Positions 1 to 9,242 of a stretch of DNA of 64,000 nucleotides are shown in pieces. Under the pieces are notes generated by a model. The model made no database searches. It was not told where the DNA came from and saw nothing but the letters and a program-made list of their open reading frames with translations. Position 1 is the first letter of the stretch; each line of letters begins with the position of its first letter. The DNA is from Pseudomonas spelaei (GTDB lineage: Bacteria > Pseudomonadota > Gammaproteobacteria > Pseudomonadales > Pseudomonadaceae). The position numbers and the translations under genes are program-made. The stretch spans positions 62,001-126,000 of the forward strand of contig NZ_WNNK01000011.1 in NCBI RefSeq assembly GCF_009724245.1. The letters run 5' to 3'.

Positions 1-2590
1 CCAGTTCGGCCTTCATCAGTGCCTGACGGGCACTGTCGTATTTACGCCAGCGGGTCAGCGGCGCCAACTGCCGCGAGGCAATCTGCGGATTGAAGGCATT
101 CAACTCGATCACCAGGTCCGCCAGGAAGCGATAGCCTGAACCATCTGCCGCGTGGAAGTTGATCAGGTTCTGTCCGGCAAATGCGCCCACCAGAGCCCGA
201 ACCTTGTTCGGGTTCTTGATATTGAACGCCGGGTGCTGCATCAGCGCCTTGACCCGCTCCAGTGCGCCCGGCAAACCGCTGCCGGCCTGAACGCTGAACC
301 ACTGATCCATGACCAGCGGGTTGTCCTTGAAGTTCTCGGCAAACACCGCCAGGGCGTTGGCCTTTTCAGCGTCGAACGGCGAGTTGACCAACACCGCCAG
401 CGCCGTCAGGCGTTCGGTCATGTTGTCGCAAGCATCGAACTGTTCCAGGGTGGCTGCCAGTACTTCGGGCTTACCGCTGAGCATCAGGTACGACAAGGCG
501 ATGTTCTGCAACGCGCGTCGGGCGAAATGCTCGGCAGCCGCCACGTAAGGCGTTTTCCTGGACAGCTCGCGATTGGCCTGGTAACGCAGCCACAAACCCT
601 CGAACAGGCTGTCGGCCAACTGCTTGCGGGCAAACTCACGGGCCGAGTGGATGGCGTCGACGTCAGCCACTTCGCTGATTTCAGCCAGGTAGGCTTCGCT
701 CGGCAGTGACAGCATCTCGGCGACCATCGCCTGGTCCAGGCTTTCGTCGCTCAACACGCTACGCAGTGCACTGATCAGGCGTTGATCCAGCACCAGCGCC
801 TTGCCCTGTTGATGTTGACCGATCAGCTCCTGCAACACCTGCACCGACAATTGCTGGCCGGCGTCCCAGCGATTGAAACCGTCGCTGTCGTGCTGCATGA
901 GGAACATCAACTGATCGCGGCTGTAGGGGAAGCTCAGCTTCACCGGCGCCGAGAAGCCACGCAGCAGCGAAGGCAATGGCTGTTCGGCGATATCAACGAA
1001 GGTGAAAGTCTGTTCGGCTTCGGTCACCGAAATCACCCGAGACATAGCGCCCGCCTTTGCTTCACCCGCCAGGCGCAGGGCAATACCGGCGCCCTTGCGG
1101 TCCAACAGGCCCAGCTCCACCGGAATCACGAACGGCAGTTTTTCGACCTTGTCCGGGGTTTCCGGGCAGCTTTGACGGAAGGTCAGGCTGTAGGTTTTTG
1201 CCGCAGCATCGTAGGACTCGCTGACCGCCAACCGTGGCGTACCGGCCTGGCTGTACCAGCGCTTGAACTGGGTCAGGTCGGCGCCATTCGCGTCTTCCAT
1301 GGCCTTGATGAAGTCATCACAGGTCACGGCCTGGCCGTCATGGCGTTCGAAGTACAGGTCACTGCCTTTACGGAAGCCTTCAGCGCCGAGCAAGGTATGG
1401 ATCATGCCGACCACTTCCGAGCCCTTTTCGTACACCGTCAGGGTGTAGAAGTTGGAGATCTCGATAAAACTGTCCGGGCGCACGGCGTGGGCCATGGGGC
1501 CGGCGTCTTCGGCGAACTGGTGGGTGCGCAGGTAGGCCACATCCTGGATGCGCTTGACCGTGGCCGAGTTCATGTCGGCAGAGAAGCCCGAATCACGGAA
1601 TACGGTGAAGCCTTCCTTGAGCGACAGCTGGAACCAGTCGCGGCAGGTCACGCGGTTGCCCGACCAGTTGTGGAAGTATTCGTGGGCAACGATCGCCTCG
1701 ACGCGCTGGTGTGCGGCATCGGTGGCGGTTTCGGCACGAGCCAGCACGGCGCTCGAGTTGAAGATATTGAGGCCCTTGTTCTCCATTGCGCCCATGTTGA
1801 AGTCATTGACCGCGACGATCATGAAGATGTCCAGGTCGTACTCGCGGCCATAGACCTCTTCGTCCCAACGCATGGACTTCTTCAGGCTGGTCATGGCGTG
1901 CTGGCACTTGTCGATGTTTTCCGGCTCGACGTAAATGCGCAGCGCCACAGTGCGCTCGGTCATGGTGGTGAAGGTGTCTTCGACGCACCACAGGTCACCC
2001 GCTACCAGCGCAAACAGGTAAGCCGGCTTCATGAACGGATCTTCCCAGGTCGCCCAGTGCCGGCCGTCTTCGCCAGGGCCTGAGGAAATCGGGTTGCCGT
2101 TGGACAGCAGCACCGGGTAGCTGTGCTGCTCAGCGATCACCGTGGTGGTGAACTTGCTCATCACGTCCGGGCGGTCGAGGTAATAGGTGATCTTGCGGAA
2201 ACCCTCGGCCTCGCACTGGGTGCAGAACATGCCACTGGATTTGTACAGGCCTTCCAGGGCGGTGTTGGTTTCCGGATGGATCTTGACGCTGGTGTCGAGT
2301 GTAAAGCTGTTGCTCGTCGGGTGCAGCGTCAGGTGGTTTTCGCTCAACTGGTAGTCAGCCGCTGTCAGCTCGCGGTCGGCCAGGCTGACCGACAGCAACT
2401 CCAACTGCTGGCCATCCAGCACCAGCGGCGGCAGGCCTGCGCCACGGGCCGGGTTGCGGCGCATCATCAGTTGCGCATGGACCAGGCTGTGGTCCTCGAA
2501 CAACTCGAAGGTCAGGTGCGTCTCGTCGATCAGGTACTCGGGCGCCTGATAGTCCTTAAGGTAAATCATCTTCGGTTGTTCGGTGCGCAT
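1..2590 (-). CDS. pepN: Aminopeptidase N, C-terminus beyond window edge
   Basis: M1-family zinc metallo-aminopeptidase that removes N-terminal residues from peptides in the cytoplasm. Translating the minus strand from ATG at 2588-2590 gives an open frame of about 863 codons to the window edge, beginning MRTEQPKMIYLKDYQAP. The exopeptidase signature GAMEN (in MGAMENKGLNIF) and the zinc motif HEYFH followed by NWSGNRVT and a downstream Glu (LKEGFTVFRD) are all visible. By comparison with family members of about 870-885 residues, only a short C-terminal piece is missing. It is the last gene of the nadK-led run, 13 bases after the DUF2797 stop. Identification is secure; only the 3' end is unseen. 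Confidence 0.96.
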   Translation of the reverse strand, partial: MRTEQPKMIYLKDYQAPEYLIDETHLTFELFEDHSLVHAQLMMRRNPARGAGLPPLVLDGQQLELLSVSLADRELTAADYQLSENHLTLHPTSNSFTLDTSVKIHPETNTALEGLYKSSGMFCTQCEAEGFRKITYYLDRPDVMSKFTTTVIAEQHSYPVLLSNGNPISSGPGEDGRHWATWEDPFMKPAYLFALVAGDLWCVEDTFTTMTERTVALRIYVEPENIDKCQHAMTSLKKSMRWDEEVYGREYDLDIFMIVAVNDFNMGAMENKGLNIFNSSAVLARAETATDAAHQRVEAIVAHEYFHNWSGNRVTCRDWFQLSLKEGFTVFRDSGFSADMNSATVKRIQDVAYLRTHQFAEDAGPMAHAVRPDSFIEISNFYTLTVYEKGSEVVGMIHTLLGAEGFRKGSDLYFERHDGQAVTCDDFIKAMEDANGADLTQFKRWYSQAGTPRLAVSESYDAAAKTYSLTFRQSCPETPDKVEKLPFVIPVELGLLDRKGAGIALRLAGEAKAGAMSRVISVTEAEQTFTFVDIAEQPLPSLLRGFSAPVKLSFPYSRDQLMFLMQHDSDGFNRWDAGQQLSVQVLQELIGQHQQGKALVLDQRLISALRSVLSDESLDQAMVAEMLSLPSEAYLAEISEVADVDAIHSAREFARKQLADSLFEGLWLRYQANRELSRKTPYVAAAEHFARRALQNIALSYLMLSGKPEVLAATLEQFDACDNMTERLTALAVLVNSPFDAEKANALAVFAENFKDNPLVMDQWFSVQAGSGLPGALERVKALMQHPAFNIKNPNKVRALVGAFAGQNLINFHAADGSGYRFLADLVIELNAFNPQIASRQLAPLTRWRKYDSARQALMKAEL

Positions 2591-2603
2591 GCGTCGAATC
2601 CTT

Positions 2604-3434
2604 CTACTGATGCACGGCGAGCTGGTAGGCCGTGTATTTACGAATATTGATAACGCCGGTGTCGAAGATCAGGTATTGGCCCTTGATCCCCATCAGTGTG
2701 CCTTCGGCAATCGGGTTCTTGTCCAGGTTGAAGCTGACGATCTTGGTTGGATACTGCTCGATCGGGTAGCGGATTTCGAGCGGTTCGATATCGGTCACCG
2801 GCTGAATGGCCTGTAGGCCAAAGCGCTCTTGCAACCCAAGCAAGCCTTCGGCGCAGGAAGCAAACAGCTCATCGCGTACCTGTTTGAGATCCACCGCCTG
2901 AGCATCCCCCTTGAGCAATGCGCGCCAGTTGGTCTTGTCGGCCACCTGACTGCGGAACAGGTCTTCGACAAAGCCCGATTGCTGACGGGTAGACACCCGC
3001 ATGATCGGCAATGCCTGGCTCGCCCCTTGGTCCAGCCAGCGGGTTGGCAACTGACTGGCGCGAGTGATACCGACCTTGATCCCCGACGAGTTGGCCAGGT
3101 AGACCACGTGATCGGTCATGCAGAACTTCTCGCCCCAGGCCGGATCGCGGCAGGTGCCGGCGTCGTAATGGCAGCGCTCGGGGCTCATGATGCACAAGTC
3201 ACACTGGGCCAACTTGGTCATGCACGGGTAGCAATACCCTTGGCTGAAACTGGTCTTGGTCTTGCGGCCACAATGGGTGCAATGAATCGCACCCAGGTAT
3301 TCCAGGCGCACGGTGGTGCCGATCAACGGGTTGACCGGCACCTCGGTCTCACCCAGGCGAAAGGCGTATTGAACGGTCGGCTCACCCAACTGCGCCGACA
3401 TCTTGCTGACTGCACCACGGCCAATCTCAATCAA
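2604..3434 (-). CDS. DUF2797 family cysteine-rich protein
   Basis: A 276-residue protein of the DUF2797 family, function unknown. The N-terminal third is rich in Cys pairs (CTHC, CYPC, CDLC, then further Cys/His), which look like zinc-ribbon ligands. They are followed by VYLANSSGIKVGITR, which resembles the opening of a GIY-YIG domain; that likeness is my inference. I chose the TTG at 3432-3434, whose bases overlap the TGA of the DUF1315 gene, giving MIEIGRGAVSKM and the usual family length. A longer ATG-started frame from 3491 would overlap DUF1315 by 61 bases and add a tail unlike the family. The overlap suggests translational coupling. It sits between DUF1315 and pepN in the same transcription unit. 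Confidence 0.85.
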   Translation of the reverse strand: MIEIGRGAVSKMSAQLGEPTVQYAFRLGETEVPVNPLIGTTVRLEYLGAIHCTHCGRKTKTSFSQGYCYPCMTKLAQCDLCIMSPERCHYDAGTCRDPAWGEKFCMTDHVVYLANSSGIKVGITRASQLPTRWLDQGASQALPIMRVSTRQQSGFVEDLFRSQVADKTNWRALLKGDAQAVDLKQVRDELFASCAEGLLGLQERFGLQAIQPVTDIEPLEIRYPIEQYPTKIVSFNLDKNPIAEGTLMGIKGQYLIFDTGVINIRKYTAYQLAVHQ

Positions 3435-3691
3435 TGGATGGCATCCGACTTGAACAGGATGTTCGGCACCGGTGCCGACTTGGAGGCACACTCCTGTGGG
3501 CCCATGTAGCCGGTGCGCTGGTCTTCCGGCAGGTTCTGCAGTTCCCAGGCGATCACCGCTTGCAGGGACAGTTCACGCTGCTCGGCGGTGAGCTTGCGGC
3601 CATCGGACCACTTGCCGATTTCCACGGCGAGCTTGAGGCTCTCGTAGATGTCAGGGGTGATGTTTTCGATCATTTCAGCAAAAGAGGACAT
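3431..3691 (-). CDS. DUF1315 (YeaC-like) small protein
   Basis: An 86-residue soluble protein beginning MSSFAEMIENITPDIYESLK and containing the family features GKWSDGRKLT and YMGPQEC. It belongs to the DUF1315/YeaC family of small gammaproteobacterial proteins with no established function. It starts 27 bases after the rhomboid gene and its stop codon overlaps the presumed TTG start of DUF2797, so the two are probably translated together. No signal peptide or membrane segment is apparent. Confidence 0.88.
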   Translation of the reverse strand: MSSFAEMIENITPDIYESLKLAVEIGKWSDGRKLTAEQRELSLQAVIAWELQNLPEDQRTGYMGPQECASKSAPVPNILFKSDAIH

Positions 3692-3718
3692 AAGGCTCTT
3701 CCTTAACGAATAGGAGAT

Positions 3719-4588
3719 TCAAAGGGCGTGTTTGCGACGGCTGTACACGCCGCCCAGCAAGCCCGTCAGGCAACCGACCACCAGCCCGCCGACGTGTGCG
3801 GCGTTAGCGATTTCGCCAAAGCCGATCATCGAGACCAGGCCCGACAGGCACAGCAGCAGCCACACCAGCATCATCACCAGCACCCCACGGGGCAGACGAT
3901 AAGCCGGGTTTGGCGAAAGCAATTGATAGATCCAACAGTGGCCCAGCAAGCCGTACAACACGCCGGACAAGCCGCCGAACAGACCGGGACCACCGAAATA
4001 GTATTGAGCGTAGTTGGACACCAGGCTGAACAGCAGGGTCAGGCCCAGCAGGTTGATACTGCCCTGGCGCACTTCGATGCGCCGCCCCAACTCCCAGTAC
4101 CACATGCCGTTCATGGCCAAGTGCAGGATGCCGAAGTGAATCAGCATCGGCGTCACCAGGCGCCACCACTGCCCCGCCGCCAGGCTGTCGGCCAACGGTG
4201 TGAAGTGGAGGTATTCACCTACCACCTGGAATGGCAGGAAGGTCAGCCAGCTCATGGTTTGCAGATTGTCACCCAGCATCGTCACCGCACCGACGATCAC
4301 GCTGAGCAACAGAATCAGCGCAGTCACCGGGCTATGGCGCAGTTGCTGGACAAAGCCGGCACGCTGAGCCACCGGTTGCTGCGGGATGTCCAGTTGCTGG
4401 TCCGGATCACCCGCCGGAAAGCGTTGATACAACACACGCACGTCTTCGCTGATGTTATCGGGCACCCACAGCACCTGCTCCCCCGCTTCCTCGCTGACGC
4501 GATGGGGCACTTGCATGCGCTGCAGCAACTTGACGAAACCGGCCAGGTCCACGCTCAGGGGCAGACGCAATACCGCAACAGCACTCAT
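3719..4588 (-). CDS. Rhomboid family intramembrane serine protease (GlpG-like)
   Basis: A 289-residue integral membrane serine protease of the rhomboid family. Residues 1 to about 90 form a soluble N-terminal region (with VPDNISEDVRVLYQRF), followed by six hydrophobic segments. The catalytic serine motif GLSGVLYG and the histidine motif AAHVGGLVVG are both present, as is the conserved HFGILHLAMNGMWYWELG segment with its HxxxN motif. The start overlaps the end of the metallophosphoesterase gene by four bases (ATGA), so the two are likely coupled. Substrate is unknown; family members cleave transmembrane helices of single-pass proteins. Closest functional analogue is E. coli GlpG, but orthology cannot be shown from sequence alone here. 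Confidence 0.9.
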   Translation of the reverse strand: MSAVAVLRLPLSVDLAGFVKLLQRMQVPHRVSEEAGEQVLWVPDNISEDVRVLYQRFPAGDPDQQLDIPQQPVAQRAGFVQQLRHSPVTALILLLSVIVGAVTMLGDNLQTMSWLTFLPFQVVGEYLHFTPLADSLAAGQWWRLVTPMLIHFGILHLAMNGMWYWELGRRIEVRQGSINLLGLTLLFSLVSNYAQYYFGGPGLFGGLSGVLYGLLGHCWIYQLLSPNPAYRLPRGVLVMMLVWLLLCLSGLVSMIGFGEIANAAHVGGLVVGCLTGLLGGVYSRRKHAL

Positions 4589-5556
4589 GAAATCACCTCG
4601 GGACGCTCGACATCCACCCAGACAAATTTACGTGGATCAAGGCGAGTTTCCTGGTCCAGCCGATAAGCGACCAACTTGCCATACAACACCGCGCTGTAAT
4701 CCAGGCAGGCCAGGTTCGGGCGAATCGGCGCCGGTTTGCCACTGCGCCAGTAATGGCCGACGAACAGCAACGGCTCGTCGACGCCATAGCGCAGCAGGGA
4801 GTTTTTTTCGCTGGATGACAACGGCGTCGCGGCCACCGGTTCCGGCAGCGCATCGGGCTGGAAGACAATATCGCCGTAGGTTTTCGGGTCGTCTTCCCAG
4901 AACTTGGTGCGGAAGAATGAACGGGTCAGGCCATCGCCACCGGTCAGCGTCAAGCCGTCCGGCAGGCGCATGTCGGTACCGCGCAACAAACGGTCGAAGG
5001 CATTGCTGGCGAAACTGCCCGGTACGGCGGCCGCCTGCAAGAAGTGTTGGTCGATACAGCCGTCCGGGAAGCTCGAGCGCAGAGGCTCGATAAAGCCGTC
5101 ATCCCAACAGGCGTGGACCACACGGAAACGCCCGGCATCGACAAACAGCGGCATGTCGTAGAACCAGCCGAGGAAGTCGTGCCAATCGGCCGGATGCTGT
5201 TCGAACTGGGTCAGGGTCTCGTGGATCAACCGGGCATGGCGCGGCGTGTGCTCACGCACAAACTGCTTGCCGCTGCCGGGCGGCGCAGGTGTGCTCCAGC
5301 CCAAGGCGTTGAATTCATGGTTGCCCATGATGCACAACGCCTGGCCGGCCACAGCCATGTCGTGGACGATATGCAGCGCCTCGCGAATACGCGGGCCACG
5401 GTCGATGATATCGCCGAGGAACACCGCCATCCGTGTGGGGTGGCGCCAGGTGCCGCCCTGCTTGTGGTAACCCAACCGGTCGAGCAAGTGCTCAAGGGTA
5501 TGAGCGCAACCGTGCACGTCACCAATCAGGTCGTAGCTACGCGCGGGATCGAGCAT
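4585..5556 (-). CDS. Calcineurin-like metallophosphoesterase
   Basis: A 323-residue cytoplasmic metallophosphoesterase. The dimetal site motifs appear in family order: DVHG near the N-terminus (GDVHGCAHTLEHLL), GDIIDRGP, GNHE, and later VVHACW and FVGHYW histidines. This layout resembles the PrpE/ApaH-like group of diadenosine tetraphosphatases and PPP-type phosphatases; the substrate is not predictable. The ATG at 5554-5556 shares one base with the nadK stop (TGATG) and the 3' end overlaps the rhomboid start by four bases, so it is a central gene of the nadK transcription unit. Confidence 0.88.
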   Translation of the reverse strand: MLDPARSYDLIGDVHGCAHTLEHLLDRLGYHKQGGTWRHPTRMAVFLGDIIDRGPRIREALHIVHDMAVAGQALCIMGNHEFNALGWSTPAPPGSGKQFVREHTPRHARLIHETLTQFEQHPADWHDFLGWFYDMPLFVDAGRFRVVHACWDDGFIEPLRSSFPDGCIDQHFLQAAAVPGSFASNAFDRLLRGTDMRLPDGLTLTGGDGLTRSFFRTKFWEDDPKTYGDIVFQPDALPEPVAATPLSSSEKNSLLRYGVDEPLLFVGHYWRSGKPAPIRPNLACLDYSAVLYGKLVAYRLDQETRLDPRKFVWVDVERPEVIS

Positions 5557-6446
5557 CAGTCGCCTCCACCCCCCAAGCGGCTGCCCCAGCCCAGCTTGGT
5601 CCGGCAGACTTCGTAATAGTTGTGGTCCAGCGGGTGGATCAGCCGCAGCTTCTGCGCTTTTTTGCTCACGGTGATGGTGTCACCGGGGGCGCAGGTGAAA
5701 TGGTTCTGCCCGTCGCAGGAGACTTGCGGGTAAATCTGCATGTCTTTGGAAACCACGATTTTCAGCTCACTGTTGCCGTCGACCACGATGGGCCTGCTGG
5801 ACAACATATGGGGGTACATCGGCACGATCACAATGGCGTCGAGCTTGGGATGCATGATCGGACCGCCGGCGGACAGCGCGTAGGCCGTGGAACCGGTAGG
5901 CGTGGCAACGATCAGGCCGTCGGCCTTCTGGCTGCAAACGAACTGGCCGTCGATATACAGCTCGAACTCGATCATCCGCGTCGACTTGCCGGGGTGCAGC
6001 ACCACGTCGTTGAGGGCGTCGCCCTGGCCGATGGCTTCGCCATGACGACGGACTTCGGCCTGCAACAGGAAACGGTTTTCCACCAAATAGTGGCCATCCA
6101 GCACCTTGGCCACTTCGACTTCCAGCTCATCGGGACGGATGTCGGTGAGGAAACCCAGGCTGCCACGGTTGATCCCCAGCACCGGCACGTTATGCCGGGC
6201 CAGAGCGCGGGCGGCGCCCAACAGGCTGCCGTCGCCGCCGACCACGATCACCATGTCGCAGACTTCGCCGAGCATCTTGCGCGACGAGGTCTGCAGGCCA
6301 TGGCCCGGCAGAATCTCGGCAATGGTGTCTTCGAGGATCACGTGCAGGTGGCGCTCGAGCAGAAACTTTTTCAGCCGGCGGACGGTGTCCAGCACCTGAG
6401 TACTGCCCAGGCGACCGATAATGCCGATATTGCGAAATTGCTCCAT
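5556..6446 (-). CDS. nadK: NAD kinase
   Basis: ATP-dependent NAD+ kinase making NADP+, 296 residues. Diagnostic motifs are GGDGSLLGAARAL, NRGSLGFLTDIRP, the conserved ALNDVVLH segment (as in GDALNDVVLHP) and TPTGSTAYALSAGGPI. I chose the ATG at 6444-6446 (MEQFRNIGIIGRLG), preceded by AGGAG at good spacing; an upstream in-frame ATG at 6476 would add ten residues not typical of the family. It is the first gene of the minus-strand run ending with pepN. The upstream gap to the divergent DUF1853 gene is filled largely by a REP palindrome, leaving only about 85 bases for its promoter. Confidence 0.96.
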   Translation of the reverse strand: MEQFRNIGIIGRLGSTQVLDTVRRLKKFLLERHLHVILEDTIAEILPGHGLQTSSRKMLGEVCDMVIVVGGDGSLLGAARALARHNVPVLGINRGSLGFLTDIRPDELEVEVAKVLDGHYLVENRFLLQAEVRRHGEAIGQGDALNDVVLHPGKSTRMIEFELYIDGQFVCSQKADGLIVATPTGSTAYALSAGGPIMHPKLDAIVIVPMYPHMLSSRPIVVDGNSELKIVVSKDMQIYPQVSCDGQNHFTCAPGDTITVSKKAQKLRLIHPLDHNYYEVCRTKLGWGSRLGGGGD

Positions 6447-6530
6447 GGGGCTCCTGCGGGGTTTGCGTGGCGACAAAAAGAACGATTATGGGCGAAAGGA
6501 GGCATTAGACAAAATGCTTTGTCGTCGCCC

Positions 6531-6633
6531 TGTAGCCGCTGTCGAGGCACGAGGCTGCGATGCGTGTCCGCAGGACCGCCCTAAGGGGCCGCTTCGCAGC
6601 CCATCGCAGCCTCGTGCCTCGGCAGCGGCTACA
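6531..6633. repeat. REP palindrome doublet, CCGCTGCCGAGG class
   Basis: Two 32-base arms in inverted orientation (TGTAGCCGCTGTCGAGG... and its complement ending CGGCAGCGGCTACA) with one mismatch, separated by a loop containing CAGGACCGCCCT. The same arm and loop sequence recurs at 14406-14489, 18316-18416 and 25066-25180. The loop here is in the opposite orientation to those three. It ends eight bases before the DUF1853 start codon. Confidence 0.95.
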
Positions 6634-6641
6634 CTCGCACA

Positions 6642-7628
6642 ATGACCCTGTTCCCTGATTTACAGCACCTGCCCCGCCAGCTGCGCCACCCCGAGGTGCG
6701 CGACTTGGCGTGGGTGATGCTCGCCCCGCCGATGCTGGCGCAAACGCCTTGGCCACAGCGTCATCCGTTGACCGGCAGCGACTGGGTGCAAGCGCCGCAC
6801 CTGCTCGAACATTGGCTACGGCAGTTGGACCAGGACAGCAGCCCCTTGCAGCACTGGCTGAGCCTGGCCCGCACCCGCCGACTGGGGCTGTATTACGAGC
6901 GTCTGTGGCAATTTGCCGTGCAGCATGCACCTGGCGTGGAGTTGCTGGCCGCCAACCTGCCTATCCGCCGGGCCGGGCATACCCTGGGTGAGTTGGACAT
7001 GCTGCTGCGCGACCGTGACGGCGTGCACCATCTCGAACTGGCGATCAAACTGTATCTGGGGCCTCAGGCAGGCGATGGGCGCGACACGGCCAAATGGCTG
7101 GGCCCTGGTTGCCATGACCGGCTGGACCGCAAGCTGGCCCATCTGGCCCAGCATCAACTGCCGATCTCCGCCCGCCCGGAAAGCCGCGAAGCCCTGGCGG
7201 CACTGGGTATCCAGCACTTTGATGCGCACCTGTGGCTGGGTGGCTATCTGCTGTATCCATGGCCCGGCACCGCGCAAGCGCCACTTGGCGCCCATCCGCA
7301 GCATTTGAATGGGCGCTGGCTGCATCAACGGGATTGGTTGAAGTTTGTCATGCAAAGCCCGGCGGGCCGCTGGCAACCCCTGCCCCGCCATGCCTGGCTG
7401 GCTCCAGCGCACTATCCGGCGGATCAGACATGGGAGCCGACCAAAATGCAGCACTGGCTGACTGAACTGGACCCCATGGCGCCGGCCCAATTAATGGTGC
7501 GGCTGGTTGAAAATAACGAAGGCGAATGGGAAGAGGCCGAACGGTTGTTTCTGGTGGCTGATCTGTGGCCGAACGTGCCGGCGCTTACAGGCTATCGATA
7601 TGCCGATAATCAACCTGCAACCCAGTAG
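6642..7628 (+). CDS. DUF1853 family protein
   Basis: A 328-residue protein of the DUF1853 family, function unknown. Its middle has the run [15 protein letters not shown], then [15 protein letters not shown] and [12 protein letters not shown]. The spacing of GELDML and ExAIKxY is reminiscent of PD-(D/E)XK nuclease cores, an inference only. The ATG lies only nine bases beyond the REP palindrome, and no Shine-Dalgarno sequence is visible in the gap. The last 44 bases overlap the 3' end of the convergent VWA gene. No signal peptide or membrane segment. Confidence 0.85.
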   Translation: MTLFPDLQHLPRQLRHPEVRDLAWVMLAPPMLAQTPWPQRHPLTGSDWVQAPHLLEHWLRQLDQDSSPLQHWLSLARTRRLGLYYERLWQFAVQHAPGVELLAANLPIRRAGHTLGELDMLLRDRDGVHHLELAIKLYLGPQAGDGRDTAKWLGPGCHDRLDRKLAHLAQHQLPISARPESREALAALGIQHFDAHLWLGGYLLYPWPGTAQAPLGAHPQHLNGRWLHQRDWLKFVMQSPAGRWQPLPRHAWLAPAHYPADQTWEPTKMQHWLTELDPMAPAQLMVRLVENNEGEWEEAERLFLVADLWPNVPALTGYRYADNQPATQ

Positions 7629-8316
7629 CCAAGGTTTTTGCCCGTCCCAGGCGAATGGGCCCGCGCTCTATATCCACCAGTAATCCCGGGCAATCGAGCC
7701 GCGGCAATGGCTCAACATCCTTGAGCCGCCCATCGGTGATCACCAGCAAGCGCTGCTGCTCCGCCGGATAACGCTGACGCCGGGCCGCCAGCCAGTGACT
7801 GGCTTCACCCAACGCCGCCAGCAATGGCGTACCACCGCCCGCCCCCAGCCCGTCAAGCCATCGGCTCAAGCCTTTCGCCGCCTTCAGCCCCTGTACCTGC
7901 CACGCTGGCGACTGCCCGCTTACCGTGAGCAATGCCATCCGTGCCCGATGTCGATACGCATCATCAAACAGTTGAGCCAGAAAACCCTTGGCATCACTCA
8001 GGGCCTGATGCCGCCGGGTGGAGGCCGAGGCGTCGACAATCACCAGCCATAACTCATGGGCTGAGCGCTTGCGCAGGCGGTACAACACGTCTTCACGGCA
8101 TTGCGGCCGCCCACCAAGCAAAGTCCCCGGCCAATTCACCGAACCTTCGGCGGCGGCGCGTGCCCGTCCTTGCCTGCCCTTGTCCAGTCGGCCCGATTTG
8201 GGCCGGGCATCCGCCCCTGCGTCAGGTCGAGGGCGAATGCCTAGGGCTTTTTTGGCCAGGCGGGCACCTCTCGGCGGGCGCCCACCGGCAAGGCGGGGGC
8301 AGGCATGTCGCCCCAC
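7585..8316 (-). CDS. VWA-domain protein, ChlD/BchD-like chelatase partner
   Basis: A protein of up to 243 residues with a von Willebrand factor A domain like that of the D subunit of magnesium chelatase. The metal-binding (MIDAS) motif DASAS is in [12 protein letters not shown], with the supporting Thr in GGGTPLL and Asp in VITDGR. The N-terminal 50 residues are basic and low complexity. The predicted start is GTG at 8314-8316, inside the 3' end of the ChlI-like gene (76-base overlap). No ATG is available upstream of the VWA domain, so the exact start is uncertain. Final gene of the cobW-cobN operon; presumably works with the ChlI-like ATPase to drive cobalt insertion by CobN. Confidence 0.85.
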   Translation of the reverse strand: MGRHACPRLAGGRPPRGARLAKKALGIRPRPDAGADARPKSGRLDKGRQGRARAAAEGSVNWPGTLLGGRPQCREDVLYRLRKRSAHELWLVIVDASASTRRHQALSDAKGFLAQLFDDAYRHRARMALLTVSGQSPAWQVQGLKAAKGLSRWLDGLGAGGGTPLLAALGEASHWLAARRQRYPAEQQRLLVITDGRLKDVEPLPRLDCPGLLVDIERGPIRLGRAKTLATGLQVDYRHIDSL

Positions 8317-9242
8317 TGGCCCTGCCCCTCGGAAGGCGATGGGTCAGAGGGCTTGGGTGGCTGGGTATTGGGCGGGGTCACAGGATTGGATTGCGCCTGA
8401 CGTCGATGTCGCAGGGCAAACTCGGCCACCGTATCGATATCTTCCTCACTGATGGCCGTCACCCCACGCCACGCCGCATGCGCTCTCGCGCCGCGCAGCC
8501 AGACCAGATCAGCGCGCAAACCGTCGACACCGGCCGCAAAGCAGCGCTCGGTGATGTGCCCCAATGCCTGATCATCCAACGGGATGCTTTCCAGTAGCGC
8601 GCGAGCCTGGGTGCAGCGCTCACGCAACGCGGCTTGTTGATCAGCCCACTGCAAGCAGAAACCTTGAGGGTCGCTGTCAAAGTCCAGCCTGCGGCGAATG
8701 ATCTGCCCACGTTCAGTAGGCTGTGTTTGCCCGCTCAACACCACATTGAAGCCAAAACGGTCGAGTAACTGCGGACGCAATTCACCCTCTTCCGGATTCA
8801 TGGTGCCAATCAGTACAAAGCGCGCCGAATGGCGGTGGGAAATACCGTCGCGCTCGATCAGGTTGGTACCGCTGGCCGCCACATCCAGCAGCAGGTCCAC
8901 CAGATGGTCGGGCAGCAAGTTGACCTCATCGACGTACAACACGCCCCCATCCGCCTTGGCCAGCACGCCGGGGGAAAACTGCGCGCGCCCTTCACTCAGC
9001 GCGGCGTCCAGGTCCAGGGTGCCCACCAAGCGTTCTTCGGTGGCACCGAGGGGCAGCGTGACAAACTGGCCGCTGGCCAACAAATCTGCCAGGCCGCGGG
9101 CCAAGGTGGATTTGGCCATGCCACGAGGGCCTTCGATCAGCACGCCGCCGATTTTCGGGTCGATAGCGGTCAGGCACAGGGCCAGTTTCAGGTCGTCGGC
9201 ACCGACGACGGCGGACAGCGGGAAATGAGGGAGCTCGGTCAT
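8241..9242 (-). CDS. AAA ATPase, magnesium chelatase subunit I (BchI/ChlI)-like
   Basis: A 333-residue AAA+ ATPase of the BchI/ChlI type. Walker A is GPRGMAKST, with Ala where Gly is usual before the Lys. Walker B is GGVLYVDEVNLL, followed by the sensor region FVLIGTMNPEEGELRPQLLDRFG. The C-terminal 50 residues are Pro-rich and likely disordered. ATG at 9240-9242 shares one base with the cobN stop (TGATG); the longer frame from 9311 would intrude into cobN. Its position directly after cobN supports a role as the ATPase of a cobaltochelatase, replacing CobS of the CobNST system; this is inference from context and family. Confidence 0.9.
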   Translation of the reverse strand: MTELPHFPLSAVVGADDLKLALCLTAIDPKIGGVLIEGPRGMAKSTLARGLADLLASGQFVTLPLGATEERLVGTLDLDAALSEGRAQFSPGVLAKADGGVLYVDEVNLLPDHLVDLLLDVAASGTNLIERDGISHRHSARFVLIGTMNPEEGELRPQLLDRFGFNVVLSGQTQPTERGQIIRRRLDFDSDPQGFCLQWADQQAALRERCTQARALLESIPLDDQALGHITERCFAAGVDGLRADLVWLRGARAHAAWRGVTAISEEDIDTVAEFALRHRRQAQSNPVTPPNTQPPKPSDPSPSEGQGQWGDMPAPALPVGARREVPAWPKKP

